DNA of 64,000 nt from Burkholderia anthina (GCF_902498995.1 NZ_CABVLY010000025.1:1-64000); one strand, 5' to 3'. Shown: positions 8,979 through 18,653, counted from the first letter of the stretch. The notes: generated by a model not told the origin, from the letters alone. Translations and numbers: made by a program.

Positions 8979-10394
8979 ATGAGTAAAACCGTCGCCGACG
9001 TCATGCAGCTCGTGAAGGACGAGGACGTCAAGTTTGTCGATTTCCGCTTCACGGATACGCGCGGCAAGGAACAGCACGTGTCGGTGCCGGTTTCGGCGTT
9101 TGACGAAGACAAGTTCGAGAGCGGTCATGCATTCGACGGTTCGTCGATCGCGGGCTGGAAGGGTATCGAGGCGTCGGACATGCTGCTCATGCCGGACCCG
9201 AACGCTGCCTTCATCGACCCGTTCTATGAAGAGTCGACCCTGGTGCTGACCTGCGACGTGGTCGAGCCGGCCGACGGCAAGGGCTACGAGCGCGACCCGC
9301 GCTCGCTCGCGAAGCGCGCCGAAGCGTACCTGAAGAGCACGGGCATCGGCGACACCGCCTACTTCGGTCCGGAACCGGAATTCTTCATTTTCGACTCGGT
9401 CCAGTGGAACACGGACATGTCGGGCTGCTTCGTGAAGATCAACTCGGAAGAAGCGCCGTGGTCGTCGGGCAAGGAATTCGAAGGCGGCAACACGGGCCAC
9501 CGTCCGGGCACGAAGGGCGGCTACTTCCCGGTCGCGCCGGTCGACACGTTCCAGGACATGCGTTCGGAAATGTGCCTGCTGCTCGAACAGCTCGGCATCC
9601 CGGTCGAAGTGCACCACCACGAAGTGGCGGGCCAGGGCCAGAACGAAATCGGCACGAAGTTCTCGACGCTGGTCGAGCGCGCCGACTGGACGCAATGGTC
9701 GAAGTACATCATCCATAACGTCGCGCACTCGTACGGCAAGACGGCGACGTTCATGCCGAAGCCGGTCGTCGGCGACAACGGTTCGGGCATGCACGTTCAC
9801 CAGTCGATCTGGAAGGACGGCCAGAACCTGTTCGCGGGCAACGGCTATGCCGGCCTGTCGGAAATGGCGCTGTTCTACATCGGCGGCATCATCAAGCACG
9901 CTCGCGCGCTGAACGCGATCACGAACCCGACGACGAACTCGTACAAGCGTCTGGTTCCGCACTTCGAAGCACCGGTCAAGCTCGCTTACTCGGCGCGCAA
10001 CCGTTCGGCATCGATCCGCATTCCGCACGTGTCGAACCCGAAGGGCCGCCGTATCGAAACGCGCTTCCCGGATCCGATGGCGAACCCGTACCTGCTGTTC
10101 TCGGCACTGATGATGGCGGGTCTGGACGGGATCCAGAACAAGATCCATCCGGGCGAAGCAGCGGACAAGAACCTGTACGACCTGCCGCCGGAAGAGGATG
10201 CAAAGATCCCGACCGTCTGCGCAGGCCTCGACCAGGCGCTGGAAGCGCTCGACAAGGATCGCGAGTTCCTGACGCGCGGTGGCGTGTTCACCGACGGCAT
10301 GCTCGACGCGTACCTGGGGCTGAAGGAGCAGGAGCTGGCGAAGTTCCGCATGACGACGCACCCGATCGAGTTCGAGATGTACTACTCGCTGTAA
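8979..10394 (+). CDS. glnA: Glutamine synthetase, type I
   Basis: 471 residues, the normal GSI length. It condenses glutamate and ammonia to glutamine using ATP, as a cytoplasmic dodecamer. Visible landmarks: FDGSSIAGW (residues 52-60), '[12 protein letters not shown]' near 128, the ATP-binding [16 protein letters not shown] at 261-276, and NRSASIRIP at 341-349. Tyr400 in '[10 protein letters not shown]' is the adenylylation site, so activity is expected to be controlled by GlnE/PII. AGGAGAAGAGG precedes the ATG. Transcription is predicted to be NtrC/sigma-54 dependent from the upstream sites. A strong terminator follows, so the ntrBC genes downstream need readthrough or their own promoter. 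Confidence 0.98.
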   Translation: MSKTVADVMQLVKDEDVKFVDFRFTDTRGKEQHVSVPVSAFDEDKFESGHAFDGSSIAGWKGIEASDMLLMPDPNAAFIDPFYEESTLVLTCDVVEPADGKGYERDPRSLAKRAEAYLKSTGIGDTAYFGPEPEFFIFDSVQWNTDMSGCFVKINSEEAPWSSGKEFEGGNTGHRPGTKGGYFPVAPVDTFQDMRSEMCLLLEQLGIPVEVHHHEVAGQGQNEIGTKFSTLVERADWTQWSKYIIHNVAHSYGKTATFMPKPVVGDNGSGMHVHQSIWKDGQNLFAGNGYAGLSEMALFYIGGIIKHARALNAITNPTTNSYKRLVPHFEAPVKLAYSARNRSASIRIPHVSNPKGRRIETRFPDPMANPYLLFSALMMAGLDGIQNKIHPGEAADKNLYDLPPEEDAKIPTVCAGLDQALEALDKDREFLTRGGVFTDGMLDAYLGLKEQELAKFRMTTHPIEFEMYYSL

Positions 10395-10478
10395 TCGGCG
10401 ATGGCGCTTCGATTCAGCGCCGTCATGCCGGTTCGTTCCCGTCGCGCGGCCTGCGGCGGGAACCGCGGAGTCTGAAAG

Positions 10479-10505
10479 GGGACGGCGTCCAGCCGTCCCT
10501 TTTTT
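10479..10505 (+). terminator. Rho-independent terminator after glnA
   Basis: An 8-bp stem GGGACGGC / GCCGTCCC with loop GTCCA followed by six T. It lies between glnA and ntrB, so it may attenuate readthrough into ntrBC, as is known for other glnA-ntrBC operons. Confidence 0.85.
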
Positions 10506-10555
10506 GTTCCGAGCATTTCCATTTTCCGACCCGGTGAGGCGCGACGATACGCACG

Positions 10556-11698
10556 ATGGCTCTGAAGAATCTGATCAAGGCGAAGACGGGGCAGCCCGAG
10601 CGACTGACGGAAGACGAGCGGCTCATGCACTCGGGCCTGCTGGCGGGGCTGGAAGCGCTGCCGACGGTCGTGATCGTGCTCGACCGCAAGACGCTGCGGG
10701 TCGTGTTCGCGAATCCGTCCGCGGAGGCGATGCTCGACCTCTCGCGCCGGCAACTCGCGCAGCGGCCGTGGGGCGAGATTTTCCCGAACGCGAACGCGCT
10801 CGCGTCGACGATCACCGCGATCGGCGAGGAGCGCTTTCACGCGACGCATCTCGACACGGTGCTCGACCGGCCCGGCCACGAGGCGCTGCACGTGCATGCG
10901 ATCGTCGGCTTCCTCGAGACCGCGCCCGATTTCGTGCTCGTCGAGCTGTTCGAGAACGAACGGCAGTCGCGCACCGATCGCGAGGAGCGCATTCACGACC
11001 TGACCGCGGTCAACAAGCAACTGATTCGCAACCTCGCGCACGAGATCAAGAACCCGCTCGGCGGCATTCGCGGCGCAGCCCAGCTGCTCGAATTCGAACT
11101 GAGCGAGCGCGAGCGCGGCGAGTTGCGCGAATACACGCAGGTGATCATCAAGGAGTCCGACCGCCTGCAGACGCTCGTCGACCGGTTGCTGGAGCCGCAT
11201 CGGCATCCGCACATCGTCGGCGACGTGAACATTCATGAAGTGTGCGAACGCGTGCGCGCGGTGATGCTCGCGGAATTTCCGCGCGGGCTCACGATCGAGC
11301 GCGACTACGACGTGAGCGTGCCGGACCTGCGCGGCGACAAGGAGCAACTGATCCAGGCGCTGCTGAACATCGTGCGCAACGCCGCGCAGGCGCTGCGCGA
11401 GCGGATCGCGCAGGGCGACGCGAAGATCGAGCTGCGCACGCGCGTCGCGCGCAAGGTGACGATCGCGAAGCGCCTGTACAAGCTGGCACTGGACTTGCAC
11501 GTGGTCGACAACGGGCCTGGCATTCCGGAAGAGATCCGCGACCGGATCTTCTATCCGCTCGTGTCCGGCCGCGACGACGGCAGCGGCCTCGGCCTCACGC
11601 TCGCGCAGACCTTCGTGCAGCAGCACGACGGGATGATCGAGGTCGAGAGCCGGCCCGGACGTACCGAGTTTCAGATTCTGCTGCCGCTCGACCATTGA
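10556..11698 (+). CDS. glnL: Nitrogen regulation sensor histidine kinase NtrB (GlnL)
   Basis: 380 residues, soluble. An N-terminal PAS domain (about 28-135) is followed by the H-box 'NLAHEIKNPLGGIRGA' with phospho-acceptor His162, the N-box 'NIVRNAAQAL' (Asn275), the G1 box DNGPGIP (318-324) and the G2 box GSGLGL (342-347). No membrane segment is present, as expected for NtrB, which reads nitrogen status through PII protein. It phosphorylates the NtrC encoded 43 bp downstream. Position between glnA and ntrC confirms the assignment. Confidence 0.96.
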   Translation: MALKNLIKAKTGQPERLTEDERLMHSGLLAGLEALPTVVIVLDRKTLRVVFANPSAEAMLDLSRRQLAQRPWGEIFPNANALASTITAIGEERFHATHLDTVLDRPGHEALHVHAIVGFLETAPDFVLVELFENERQSRTDREERIHDLTAVNKQLIRNLAHEIKNPLGGIRGAAQLLEFELSERERGELREYTQVIIKESDRLQTLVDRLLEPHRHPHIVGDVNIHEVCERVRAVMLAEFPRGLTIERDYDVSVPDLRGDKEQLIQALLNIVRNAAQALRERIAQGDAKIELRTRVARKVTIAKRLYKLALDLHVVDNGPGIPEEIRDRIFYPLVSGRDDGSGLGLTLAQTFVQQHDGMIEVESRPGRTEFQILLPLDH

Positions 11699-11741
11699 GC
11701 GGCAGTGCGATTCACCGGATTCACCAATATCTGACCGACCT

Positions 11742-13262
11742 ATGAAGCCGATCTGGATAGTAGACGACGACCAATCGATCCGCTGGGTGCTTGAAAAGGC
11801 GCTCGCCCGGGACAGCTTCGCGACGAAGAGTTTCGCGAACGTGCGCGATGCGCTGGCCGCACTCGATCACGAGACACCGCAGGTGCTCGTGTCCGACATC
11901 CGGATGCCGGGCGGATCCGGCCTCGAGTTGCTGCAGGCGATGCACGAGCGTCTGCCGGGCCTGCCCGTCATCATCATGACGGCGTTTTCCGACCTCGACA
12001 GCGCCGTCGCGGCGTTCCAGGGCGGCGCGTTCGAATATCTCGCGAAGCCGTTCGACGTCGACAAGGCCGTCGAGCTGATTCGGCGCGCGGTCGAGGAAAG
12101 CCTGCGCGGCGGCGCGCCGCAGGACGAGCGCGTGGCCGAAGCGCCCGAGATGCTCGGGCAGGCGCCCGCGATGCAGGACATGTTCCGCGCGATCGGCCGC
12201 CTGTCGCATTCGGCCGCGACCGTGCTGATCACGGGCGAATCGGGCACCGGCAAGGAGCTCGTCGCGCGTGCGCTGCACCGTCACAGCCCGCGTGCGAACG
12301 GCCCGTTCATCGCGCTGAACACCGCGGCGATTCCGAAGGATTTGCTCGAATCCGAATTGTTCGGCCATGAGCGCGGCGCGTTCACCGGCGCGCAAACCAC
12401 GCGCCAGGGCCGCTTCGAGCAGGCCGAAAACGGCACGTTGTTCCTCGACGAAATCGGCGACATGCCGTTCGATCTGCAGACGCGCCTGTTGCGCGTGCTG
12501 TCGGACGGCCAGTTCTATCGCGTCGGCGGTCACAACCCGCTGCGCGCGAACGTGCGCGTGATCGCCGCGACGCACCAGAATCTCGAGGCGCGCGTGCGTC
12601 AGGGGCTGTTCCGCGAAGACCTTTATCATCGGCTCAACGTGATCCGGCTGCGGCTGCCGCCGCTGCGCGAGCGCAGCGAGGACATCGCGCTGCTCACGCG
12701 CCACTTCCTGCAAAAGAGTGCGCGCGATCTCGGTGTCGAGCCGAAGCGCGTGTCCGACGAGGCGCTCGCGTACCTGACATCGCTGGCGTTTCCCGGCAAC
12801 GTGCGGCAACTCGAGAACCTCGCGAACTGGCTGACCGTGATGGCGCCCGCGCAGACGGTCGAGATCAAGGACTTGCCGCCCGATCTCGTGCCGGCCGGCG
12901 CGCCGGTGGCCGCAACGGCCGACGGCGCGGATGCGTACGGCGGCAGCGCTGCCGGCGACGTGGCGCGCGCACAGCCGGTACCCGGCGCAGTACAGCTGAC
13001 GGCTGCGCCCGTCGCGGCCGCACCGAACGGCACACCGGCCGGCTATCCGATGTGGGAGAGCGGCCTGCGTACCGAAGTCGCGCGGCTGTTGCGCGAGAAT
13101 TCGGGCGACGTGATGGACGAACTCGCGCGCCGCTTCGAGGCGGCCGTGATCCGCGAGGCGCTCGATTTCACGCGCGGCCGCAAGGTCGAGGCGGCGGAGC
13201 GGCTCGGCATCGGTCGCAACACGATCACGCGCAAGATCCAGGAGCTCCACCTGGAGCCGTAA
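11742..13262 (+). CDS. glnG: Nitrogen regulation response regulator NtrC (GlnG), sigma-54 activator
   Basis: 506 residues. Receiver domain 1-120 with acidic pair DDD (8-10), phospho-acceptor Asp52 and Lys102; AAA+ domain with Walker A GESGTGKE (165-172) and the sigma-54-contacting loop GAFTGA (212-217), Walker B 'TLFLDEIGDM'; C-terminal Fis-type helix-turn-helix ending 'AAERLGIGRNTITRKIQELHLE'. A roughly 60-residue Ala/Pro-rich linker (about 385-445) separates the AAA+ and DNA-binding domains, making it longer than the E. coli protein (469). Its targets very probably include the two boxes upstream of glnA. Confidence 0.96.
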   Translation: MKPIWIVDDDQSIRWVLEKALARDSFATKSFANVRDALAALDHETPQVLVSDIRMPGGSGLELLQAMHERLPGLPVIIMTAFSDLDSAVAAFQGGAFEYLAKPFDVDKAVELIRRAVEESLRGGAPQDERVAEAPEMLGQAPAMQDMFRAIGRLSHSAATVLITGESGTGKELVARALHRHSPRANGPFIALNTAAIPKDLLESELFGHERGAFTGAQTTRQGRFEQAENGTLFLDEIGDMPFDLQTRLLRVLSDGQFYRVGGHNPLRANVRVIAATHQNLEARVRQGLFREDLYHRLNVIRLRLPPLRERSEDIALLTRHFLQKSARDLGVEPKRVSDEALAYLTSLAFPGNVRQLENLANWLTVMAPAQTVEIKDLPPDLVPAGAPVAATADGADAYGGSAAGDVARAQPVPGAVQLTAAPVAAAPNGTPAGYPMWESGLRTEVARLLRENSGDVMDELARRFEAAVIREALDFTRGRKVEAAERLGIGRNTITRKIQELHLEP

Positions 13263-13271
13263 GCACCGCAC

Positions 13272-13302
13272 GCGGCATGCGCGGACGTCGCGCATGCCGC
13301 GA
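13272..13302 (+). terminator. Perfect 13-bp hairpin after ntrC
   Basis: CGCGGCATGCGCG / CGCGCATGCCGCG with a GACGT loop starts 9 bp after the ntrC stop. There is no T run, so it is a hairpin-only terminator or a 3'-end stabiliser. A CATAAT just beyond (13308-13313) could be the -10 of the next gene. Confidence 0.5.
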
Positions 13303-13342
13303 TCGGACATAATCGCGGTTTGCCGTCACGTGCGTCTCCGTC

Positions 13343-15457
13343 ATGTCCGATTCCTTCCGCTGGCCCGCCGGGGCCGATCCGTTCCGTTTTCTCGAAGCGC
13401 TCGACAGCAAGCGCGCCCGCGCGTGGGTCGACGAGCAGAATGCGCGCACGCGTGTCGCGCTGCGCGACGACGATGCATATCGCGCGCTCACCGCGCGGCT
13501 CGCCCAGGCGTATCTGCCGCGCGAACGCCCGGTGATCCCGACTCGCTGGCGCGACTGGGCGTACGACCTGTGGCAGGACGATCTCCATCCCAAAGGACTG
13601 TGGCGCCGCGCGCGCTGGGACGACTGGCGCGCCGGCCGGCCCGACTGGGAAACGCTGCTCGACGTCGATGCGCTCGGCGCGCAGGAGGGCGAGTCGTGGG
13701 TGTTCGAGCAGGACACGATCCTGTATCCGGACGGCGACCGGGCGCTGCTGTCGCTGTCGCCGGGCGGCGCCGACGCGGTCGTCGTGCGCGAGTTCGATCT
13801 CGTGCAGCGCCGTTTCGTCGACGGCGGTTTCACGATCGACGCGCCGGGACATCACACGGTCGGCTGGATCGACCGCGATACCGTCTACGTGAGCTGGGAT
13901 CGCGGCGAAGCGCATGCGACCGCGGCCGGCTATCCGTACGACGCGCGACGCTGGGTGCGCGGCACGCCGCTCGCGGATGCGCCCGTCGTGTTTCGCGGCG
14001 AACCCGACGACATCAGCGCGGGCGCGTGGTTCGATTCGATCGACGGCCGCCATGTCGCGTGGCGCAGCGTGGACTTCTTCGACGCGCATTCGTACTGGCT
14101 GACCGACGCCGGCGAATGGGCGCGCTACGATGTGCCGACCCATGTCGAGGTCGGTTTCTGGGAAGGCTGGCTGATGCTGGAGCCGCGGCTCGACTGGGAC
14201 TGCGGCGGCACGCATCACGCGGGCGGCTCGCTGCTCGCGATCCGCGAGCAGGCGTTCCTCGCCGGGTCGCGCGAATTCACGACGCTGTTCGAGCCGCGGC
14301 CGTCGACGTCCGCGTGCACGTGGACGCACACGCGCACCACGCTGATCGCGAGCTGGCTCGACGACGTGCACAACCGCACGATGCTGTGGCAGCCGACGCA
14401 GCGCGACGACGGTGCGTGGACGTGGGACGCGCGGCCGTTCGACTGGCCGGGCGACGCGCAGATCGATGTCGAGCCGGTCGAGTCGACGCTGAACGACGAC
14501 GTGTATGTGGACGTCGACACCTACGTCGATCCGCCCGAATGCTGGCTCGCCGATTTGGCCGACCGGGCGGCCGATGCACCGTCGCGCCGCGTGCTGCTCG
14601 ACCGTCCGCCGGTGCGTTTCGATGCGGCCGGACTCGTCGTGCGCCGCGCGAACGCGCGCTCGCGCGACGGCACGATCGTCCCGTACACGCTGATCGGGCC
14701 GCGCGACGCGCTGGATGAACGCGATGCGCGGGGTACGCCTCGCGTCGCGCGGCCATGCCTGCTGTCCGGCTATGGCGGCTTCGCGATTCCGAACCTGCCG
14801 GGCTATAGCGATGCACTCGGCATCGCATGGCTCGAACGCGGCGGCGTCGCGGCGTTCGCGCACATTCGCGGCGGCGGCGAATTCGGGCCGGGCTGGCACA
14901 TCGACGCGCAGCGCGAGCATCGGCAGCGTTCGTTCGACGATTTCATCGCGGTAGCCGAGGATCTGATCCGCACCGGCGTGACGACGGCCGCGCAGCTCGG
15001 GATCGAAGGCGGCAGCAACGGCGGGCTGCTGGTCGGCGCATGCATGGTGCAGCGGCCGGAGCTGTTCGGCGCGGTGCTGTGCCGCGTGCCGCTGCTCGAC
15101 ATGCGGCGCTACCCGAAGCTGCACGCGGGTGCCGCGTGGCTCGACGAGTACGGCGATCCGGACGATCCGCGCGAAGGCGCGGCGCTCGCCGCGTATTCGC
15201 CGTATCACCGTGTGAGCGAAGGCGTCGTATATCCGCCGCTGCTGCTCACGACGTCCACGCGCGACGATCGCGTGCATCCCGCGCATGCGCGCAAGATGGC
15301 CGCGCGCATGCATGCGCTGGGTCACGAACGGGTGTGGTACTGGGAGAACACCGACGGCGGCCACGGCAGCGCCGACGATCTGGAGCGTGCCGAAGCCGAT
15401 GCGGCGGAATTCGGCTTCCTGTGGGCCCATCTCGGGCCCGCGCCCGCGCGCGGTTGA
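13343..15457 (+). CDS. Prolyl oligopeptidase family serine peptidase (S9)
   Basis: 704 residues. The N-terminal region (to about residue 430) is the beta-propeller part of S9A peptidases, starting with the typical 'FRFLEALDSKRARAWVDEQN'. The C-terminal alpha/beta-hydrolase domain carries the catalytic Ser558 in GGSNGG, Asp641 or Asp642 in 'STRDDRVHPAHARK', and His674 in 'DGGHGS'. 'SGYGGF' and 'RGGGEFGPGWH' are family motifs. No signal peptide is seen, so it is probably cytoplasmic. It cleaves short peptides, usually after proline, but specificity cannot be read from sequence. It converges on xthA. Confidence 0.92.
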   Translation: MSDSFRWPAGADPFRFLEALDSKRARAWVDEQNARTRVALRDDDAYRALTARLAQAYLPRERPVIPTRWRDWAYDLWQDDLHPKGLWRRARWDDWRAGRPDWETLLDVDALGAQEGESWVFEQDTILYPDGDRALLSLSPGGADAVVVREFDLVQRRFVDGGFTIDAPGHHTVGWIDRDTVYVSWDRGEAHATAAGYPYDARRWVRGTPLADAPVVFRGEPDDISAGAWFDSIDGRHVAWRSVDFFDAHSYWLTDAGEWARYDVPTHVEVGFWEGWLMLEPRLDWDCGGTHHAGGSLLAIREQAFLAGSREFTTLFEPRPSTSACTWTHTRTTLIASWLDDVHNRTMLWQPTQRDDGAWTWDARPFDWPGDAQIDVEPVESTLNDDVYVDVDTYVDPPECWLADLADRAADAPSRRVLLDRPPVRFDAAGLVVRRANARSRDGTIVPYTLIGPRDALDERDARGTPRVARPCLLSGYGGFAIPNLPGYSDALGIAWLERGGVAAFAHIRGGGEFGPGWHIDAQREHRQRSFDDFIAVAEDLIRTGVTTAAQLGIEGGSNGGLLVGACMVQRPELFGAVLCRVPLLDMRRYPKLHAGAAWLDEYGDPDDPREGAALAAYSPYHRVSEGVVYPPLLLTTSTRDDRVHPAHARKMAARMHALGHERVWYWENTDGGHGSADDLERAEADAAEFGFLWAHLGPAPARG

Positions 15458-15492
15458 GCGCAGTTGAGCGCGGGCGTGAGCGGGTGGGGCGC

Positions 15493-16269
15493 TTAGCCGA
15501 CGATCGCGACGACGGGCGTGTGATCGGACGGCTGTTCCCACGTGCGCGGCACGCGGTCGACCTCGCACGACGCGCAGGTTTCGGCGAGCGCCGGCGACAG
15601 CAGGATGTGGTCGATGCGCAGCCCCGCGTTGCGGCGGAACGCGAACATCCGGTAGTCCCACCACGTGAAGGTCTTCTCGGGTTGCTCGAAGCGACGGAAC
15701 GCATCGACGAAGCCGAGCTCGATCAGCTTCGCGAAGTGCGCGCGCTCCTGCGGCGACACGAGGTTCTGGCCTTCCCATTTCGCCGGGTCGTGCACGTCGC
15801 GATCTTCGGGCGCGATGTTGAAGTCGCCGAGCAGCGCGAGTTTCGGATGGCGCTGCATCTCGGTGCCCAGCCACGCCTGCAGCGCATCGAGCCACTGCAT
15901 CTTGTAGACGAACTTGTCGGAGTCGGGCGCCTGGCCGTTCGGGAAATATGCGGACACGATGCGCACGCCGTCGACCGTCACCGCAACGACACGCTGCTGC
16001 GGGTCCTCGAAACCGGGGATGTTGCGCACGACGTCCGATTCGTCGACGGCGAGCGTGTCGCGCACGAGGATCGCGACGCCGTTGTAGGTCTTCTGACCCG
16101 TGAACCAGCTGCGGTAGCCGGCTGCTTCCAGATCGGCGCGCGGGTATTTCTCGTCCGGCAGCTTCAGTTCCTGCAGGCACAGCACGTCGGTCCCGCTTTG
16201 CGCGAGCCAGTCGAGCACGTGCTGCTTGCGGACGTTGAGCGAGTTGACGTTCCAGGTGGCGATTTTCAT
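15493..16269 (-). CDS. xthA: Exodeoxyribonuclease III
   Basis: 258 residues, the usual length for the ExoIII/EEP family. It acts in base-excision repair as an AP endonuclease and 3'-5' exonuclease. Metal and catalytic residues are visible: Asn7 (TWNVNS), Glu34 (LCLQELKL), Asp149 and Asn151 (LLGDFNIAP), and Asp249/His250 (SDHTP). 'RIDHILLS' is also conserved. It is cytoplasmic and monocistronic, convergent with the S9 peptidase and divergent from the tRNA-fMet gene. Confidence 0.95.
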   Translation of the reverse strand: MKIATWNVNSLNVRKQHVLDWLAQSGTDVLCLQELKLPDEKYPRADLEAAGYRSWFTGQKTYNGVAILVRDTLAVDESDVVRNIPGFEDPQQRVVAVTVDGVRIVSAYFPNGQAPDSDKFVYKMQWLDALQAWLGTEMQRHPKLALLGDFNIAPEDRDVHDPAKWEGQNLVSPQERAHFAKLIELGFVDAFRRFEQPEKTFTWWDYRMFAFRRNAGLRIDHILLSPALAETCASCEVDRVPRTWEQPSDHTPVVAIVG

Positions 16270-16410
16270 GAACGGGGGAGTGCGTGCGGGGTGAATGCGA
16301 AGGCCGCCATCTTACCGCGAGCGCGGGGCGCGAACGTGCGCGGCACGCGATGCGGAGAGCGGGCGCGCATCGCGACGTCGATGGCTTGTAAAGAAATTGT
16401 GACAAAAGTA

Positions 16411-16439
16411 TTGACGTGAGTACTTCCTCACCCTATAAT
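16411..16439 (+). promoter_or_regulatory. Near-consensus sigma-70 promoter of tRNA-fMet
   Basis: TTGACG - 17 bp - TATAAT. The start site is predicted near 16446, only about 6 nt before the mature tRNA 5' end. Confidence 0.9.
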
Positions 16440-16451
16440 TTATTTCTCTGA

Positions 16452-16528
<77 letters not shown>

Positions 16529-16581
16529 AGCACACCAGACGATGTGCTGCGCAAGTGACCGATGCGCGCTTCGTCGACAGG

Positions 16582-16606
16582 AACCCGGCCCCGTGCCGGG
16601 TTTTTT
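16582..16606 (+). terminator. Rho-independent terminator of the tRNA-fMet transcript
   Basis: AACCCGGC / GCCGGGTT stem with a 5-nt loop, running into TTTTTT. It ends just before the stop of the convergent DUF3472 gene. Confidence 0.9.
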
Positions 16607-16624
16607 GTTTTCAGCGCCCGAATG

Positions 16625-17428
16625 TCATTTCGGCGCGCCCGGGCTTCCGGGCAGGAAGCCGTTCTCGAGCAGATACGTCGTCGTGTTGACGAGCGTGGCC
16701 CGCGCGTTCGGCGCACCGGCCAGCACCGCGCACTTGTCCATGCCGGTATTCACCCGGATCGACCGTTCGGTCGTCGGATAGTCCACCCCCTTCAGATAGA
16801 AATGCGGCAGCGACGTCGTGTAGCGTGCATACGGCACGCACGGTCGCTGCAGCGGATCCTTCGACGCGCCGTTGAACGGGAAGTACTCGTCGAACAGGTA
16901 AGCCGAACTCGACAGGCCGCCCCAGTCCGCCGGCACCGCGATGCTGCCGGTCGGCGTCGTGATGCCGGTGGCGACGTCCGTGATGAAGCCTTCGACGGTC
17001 GAGCGCCCGTCGCTGCGATCGGCCTGCGTGTGCGTGATCTGCAGCCGGTATGCGCGACCCGGTTTCCACGCGTACGCAATCGAGCACGACGTTCCCGCGC
17101 CGCCGTCGGCGCCGCCGCGGCAATTCGCGGACAGCGGCGCCGTGCCGGTGCCGAATGCGCTGAAGATCACGAGGTTGCTGCCCTGGGTGCGGGGCTGGAT
17201 GCCGGTGTAGATCGCGTGGCCGCCATGCTCGGACGACAACTCGTTGGCCCAGTAGTAACTGGCGTTGACGTTGCCCGGAACGACTTCGGGCGTGATGTCC
17301 CATGCCATCCGGTCGAAGCCGCCTTTCGGTGTCGTCGTGGCCGACGCGGTGATGTTGGGATCGGCGTGCGCGTTGAGCATGGTCGACACGGCGAGCAACG
17401 CACCGATCGCGGCGTTGAGTTTTTTCAT
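16625..17428 (-). CDS. Exported DUF3472-type protein
   Basis: 267 residues. The start at 17428 is chosen because it gives a clean signal peptide (MKKLNAAIGALLAVSTMLNA, cleavage at about AHA-DPN) preceded by AGGAA; an earlier in-frame ATG at 17503 adds a charged 25-residue leader and is less likely. The mature part contains 'ASYYWANELSSEHGGHAIYTGIQPR', characteristic as I remember it of DUF3472 proteins, and a C-terminal jelly-roll-like region. Three cysteines suggest periplasmic disulfides. Function is unknown; some relatives are linked to carbohydrate-active proteins. It stands alone between tRNA-fMet and the racemase gene. Confidence 0.75.
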   Translation of the reverse strand: MKKLNAAIGALLAVSTMLNAHADPNITASATTTPKGGFDRMAWDITPEVVPGNVNASYYWANELSSEHGGHAIYTGIQPRTQGSNLVIFSAFGTGTAPLSANCRGGADGGAGTSCSIAYAWKPGRAYRLQITHTQADRSDGRSTVEGFITDVATGITTPTGSIAVPADWGGLSSSAYLFDEYFPFNGASKDPLQRPCVPYARYTTSLPHFYLKGVDYPTTERSIRVNTGMDKCAVLAGAPNARATLVNTTTYLLENGFLPGSPGAPK

Positions 17429-17756
17429 GTTCCTGTTTCCCTGTTGGTGGAAAAGAGACCGCGGCGAGCGGCGTCGATCGCAGCGACGCTGCTCGCATGC
17501 CAATGTGCGGTCACTTTATGACCAGTGAATAACCCGTGGTGTCGGCGGGCCGGATGATGCGCGCGCGATGCGCGGGGTGCTGTCCGCCGCGGCCCCGTGC
17601 GGCAGGCGAGAGCGGGGAAGCGGGAACAGCGGGAGGGGGCAGCTCGGGATAGCTATTTGCGTTCCGCGGAATAATGCGGCCGCTGCATCGCGCGGCGGTT
17701 GCCGGCGCGTGCATCCGGTGCGCGACCGTTACGCGGCGCACGATAATGCGCGTCGT
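17429..17756. other. Intergenic region upstream of the DUF3472 gene
   Basis: 328 bp without a credible gene. It contains nested dyads at 17509-17528: GGTCA-N5-TGACC (17509-17523) and overlapping TCACT/AGTGA arms (17511-17528), about 80-100 bp before the DUF3472 start. This looks operator-like but matches no motif I can name. No convincing -35/-10 pair was found. Confidence 0.4.
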
Positions 17757-18449
17757 TCAGCCCGCCGCCCACTCGACCGCCGCCTTCGCATGCAGTGCGG
17801 TCGTATCGAACACCGGTAGCGGCGAGTCGTCCGCGCCGATCAGCAGCGTGATTTCCGTGCAACCGAGAATCACGGCCTGCGCGCCGCGTTTCGCCAGTGC
17901 GTCGATGATCGCCACGTAGGTCGCGCGCGATCCGGCTTCTATCACGCCATGACACAGCTCGTCGTAGATGATCCGGTGCACGTCGCCGCGCGCGGCTTCG
18001 TCCGGTACCAGCACGTCGAGGCCGAACTTGTCGCGCAGCCGTTCCGCATAGAACGGCAGCTCCATCGTGTAGCGCGTGCCGAGCAGCGCGACGCGCTCGA
18101 CGCCCGCGGCGCGCAGCGCGGCGCCGGTCGGATCGGCGATGTGCAGGAACGGCAGCGTCACCGCCGCTTCGATCGCTTCGTGCACGCGGTGCATCGTATT
18201 GGTCGTCAGCACGACGAGACCGGCGCCCGCCGCTTCGAGCTGACGCGCGGCATCGGCCATCCGGTCGCCGAGCGCGGCCCAGTCCTGCGTGCGCTGCAGC
18301 GCTTCGATCTCCGCGAAATCGACCGTGACCAGCACGCTCTTCGCGTTGTGATGGCCGCCGTGCAGCGCCTTCGAGTGGCGATTGATCATCCGGTAATACT
18401 CGGCCGACGATTCCCAGCTCATTCCGCCGATCAGTCCGATCGTCTTCAT
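17757..18449 (-). CDS. Aspartate/glutamate racemase family protein (YgeA/EcL-DER type)
   Basis: 230 residues. PLP-independent racemase fold with the opening 'TIGLIGGMSWESSAEYY'. Most family members use two cysteines; here the first is replaced by Thr83 (TTNTMH) while the second is Cys197 (GCTEI), the same pair and numbering known for the E. coli L-Asp/Glu-specific racemase YgeA. It therefore probably acts asymmetrically on L-amino acids or has broad specificity rather than supplying D-Glu for peptidoglycan. It is cytoplasmic, with no operon partner, and divergent from dinB. Confidence 0.85.
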   Translation of the reverse strand: MKTIGLIGGMSWESSAEYYRMINRHSKALHGGHHNAKSVLVTVDFAEIEALQRTQDWAALGDRMADAARQLEAAGAGLVVLTTNTMHRVHEAIEAAVTLPFLHIADPTGAALRAAGVERVALLGTRYTMELPFYAERLRDKFGLDVLVPDEAARGDVHRIIYDELCHGVIEAGSRATYVAIIDALAKRGAQAVILGCTEITLLIGADDSPLPVFDTTALHAKAAVEWAAG

Positions 18450-18624
18450 CCGTCACCTGTGCGTTTCGTATGTCGTGACAGACGAGTATAGGGGGCGGCC
18501 CGTCCGCGCGGCGGTACGATCCGCGCGAAGCGGACCGGTACGGTGCGCCCGGCCAGGGTCGCCGCACGTGGATGGCCCGAACGGACCGGAAAGGGCGACG
18601 GCCGATCGAGGCAGCACGTGGCAG

Positions 18625-18653
18625 TTGAAACGGCCACTGTGTTTTTGTACAGT
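18625..18653 (+). promoter_or_regulatory. Sigma-70 promoter of dinB
   Basis: TTGAAA - 17 bp - TACAGT. The predicted start site is about 18660, only a few nucleotides before the GTG chosen as start, implying an almost leaderless mRNA unless a later GTG (18729) is used. Confidence 0.65.
18636..18653. promoter_or_regulatory. LexA (SOS) box of dinB
   Basis: ACTGTGTTTTTGTACAGT contains the full CTGT-N8-ACAG dyad of the proteobacterial LexA operator with an AT-rich core. It overlaps the spacer and -10 of the dinB promoter, a position suited to repression. Confidence 0.88.

Noticed and set aside
13043-16405. Very long minus-strand frame (about 1120 codons) across ntrC, the S9 peptidase and xthA
   Set aside because: It runs antisense to two recognised genes and out of frame with xthA; no domain is recognisable and composition is Arg-rich shadow.
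17480-17500. Sigma-54-like TGGCATGCGAGCAGC upstream of the DUF3472 gene (minus strand)
   Set aside because: The GG-N10-GC spacing fits but the -12 half is poor (AGCG instead of TGCA) and no enhancer site is visible.
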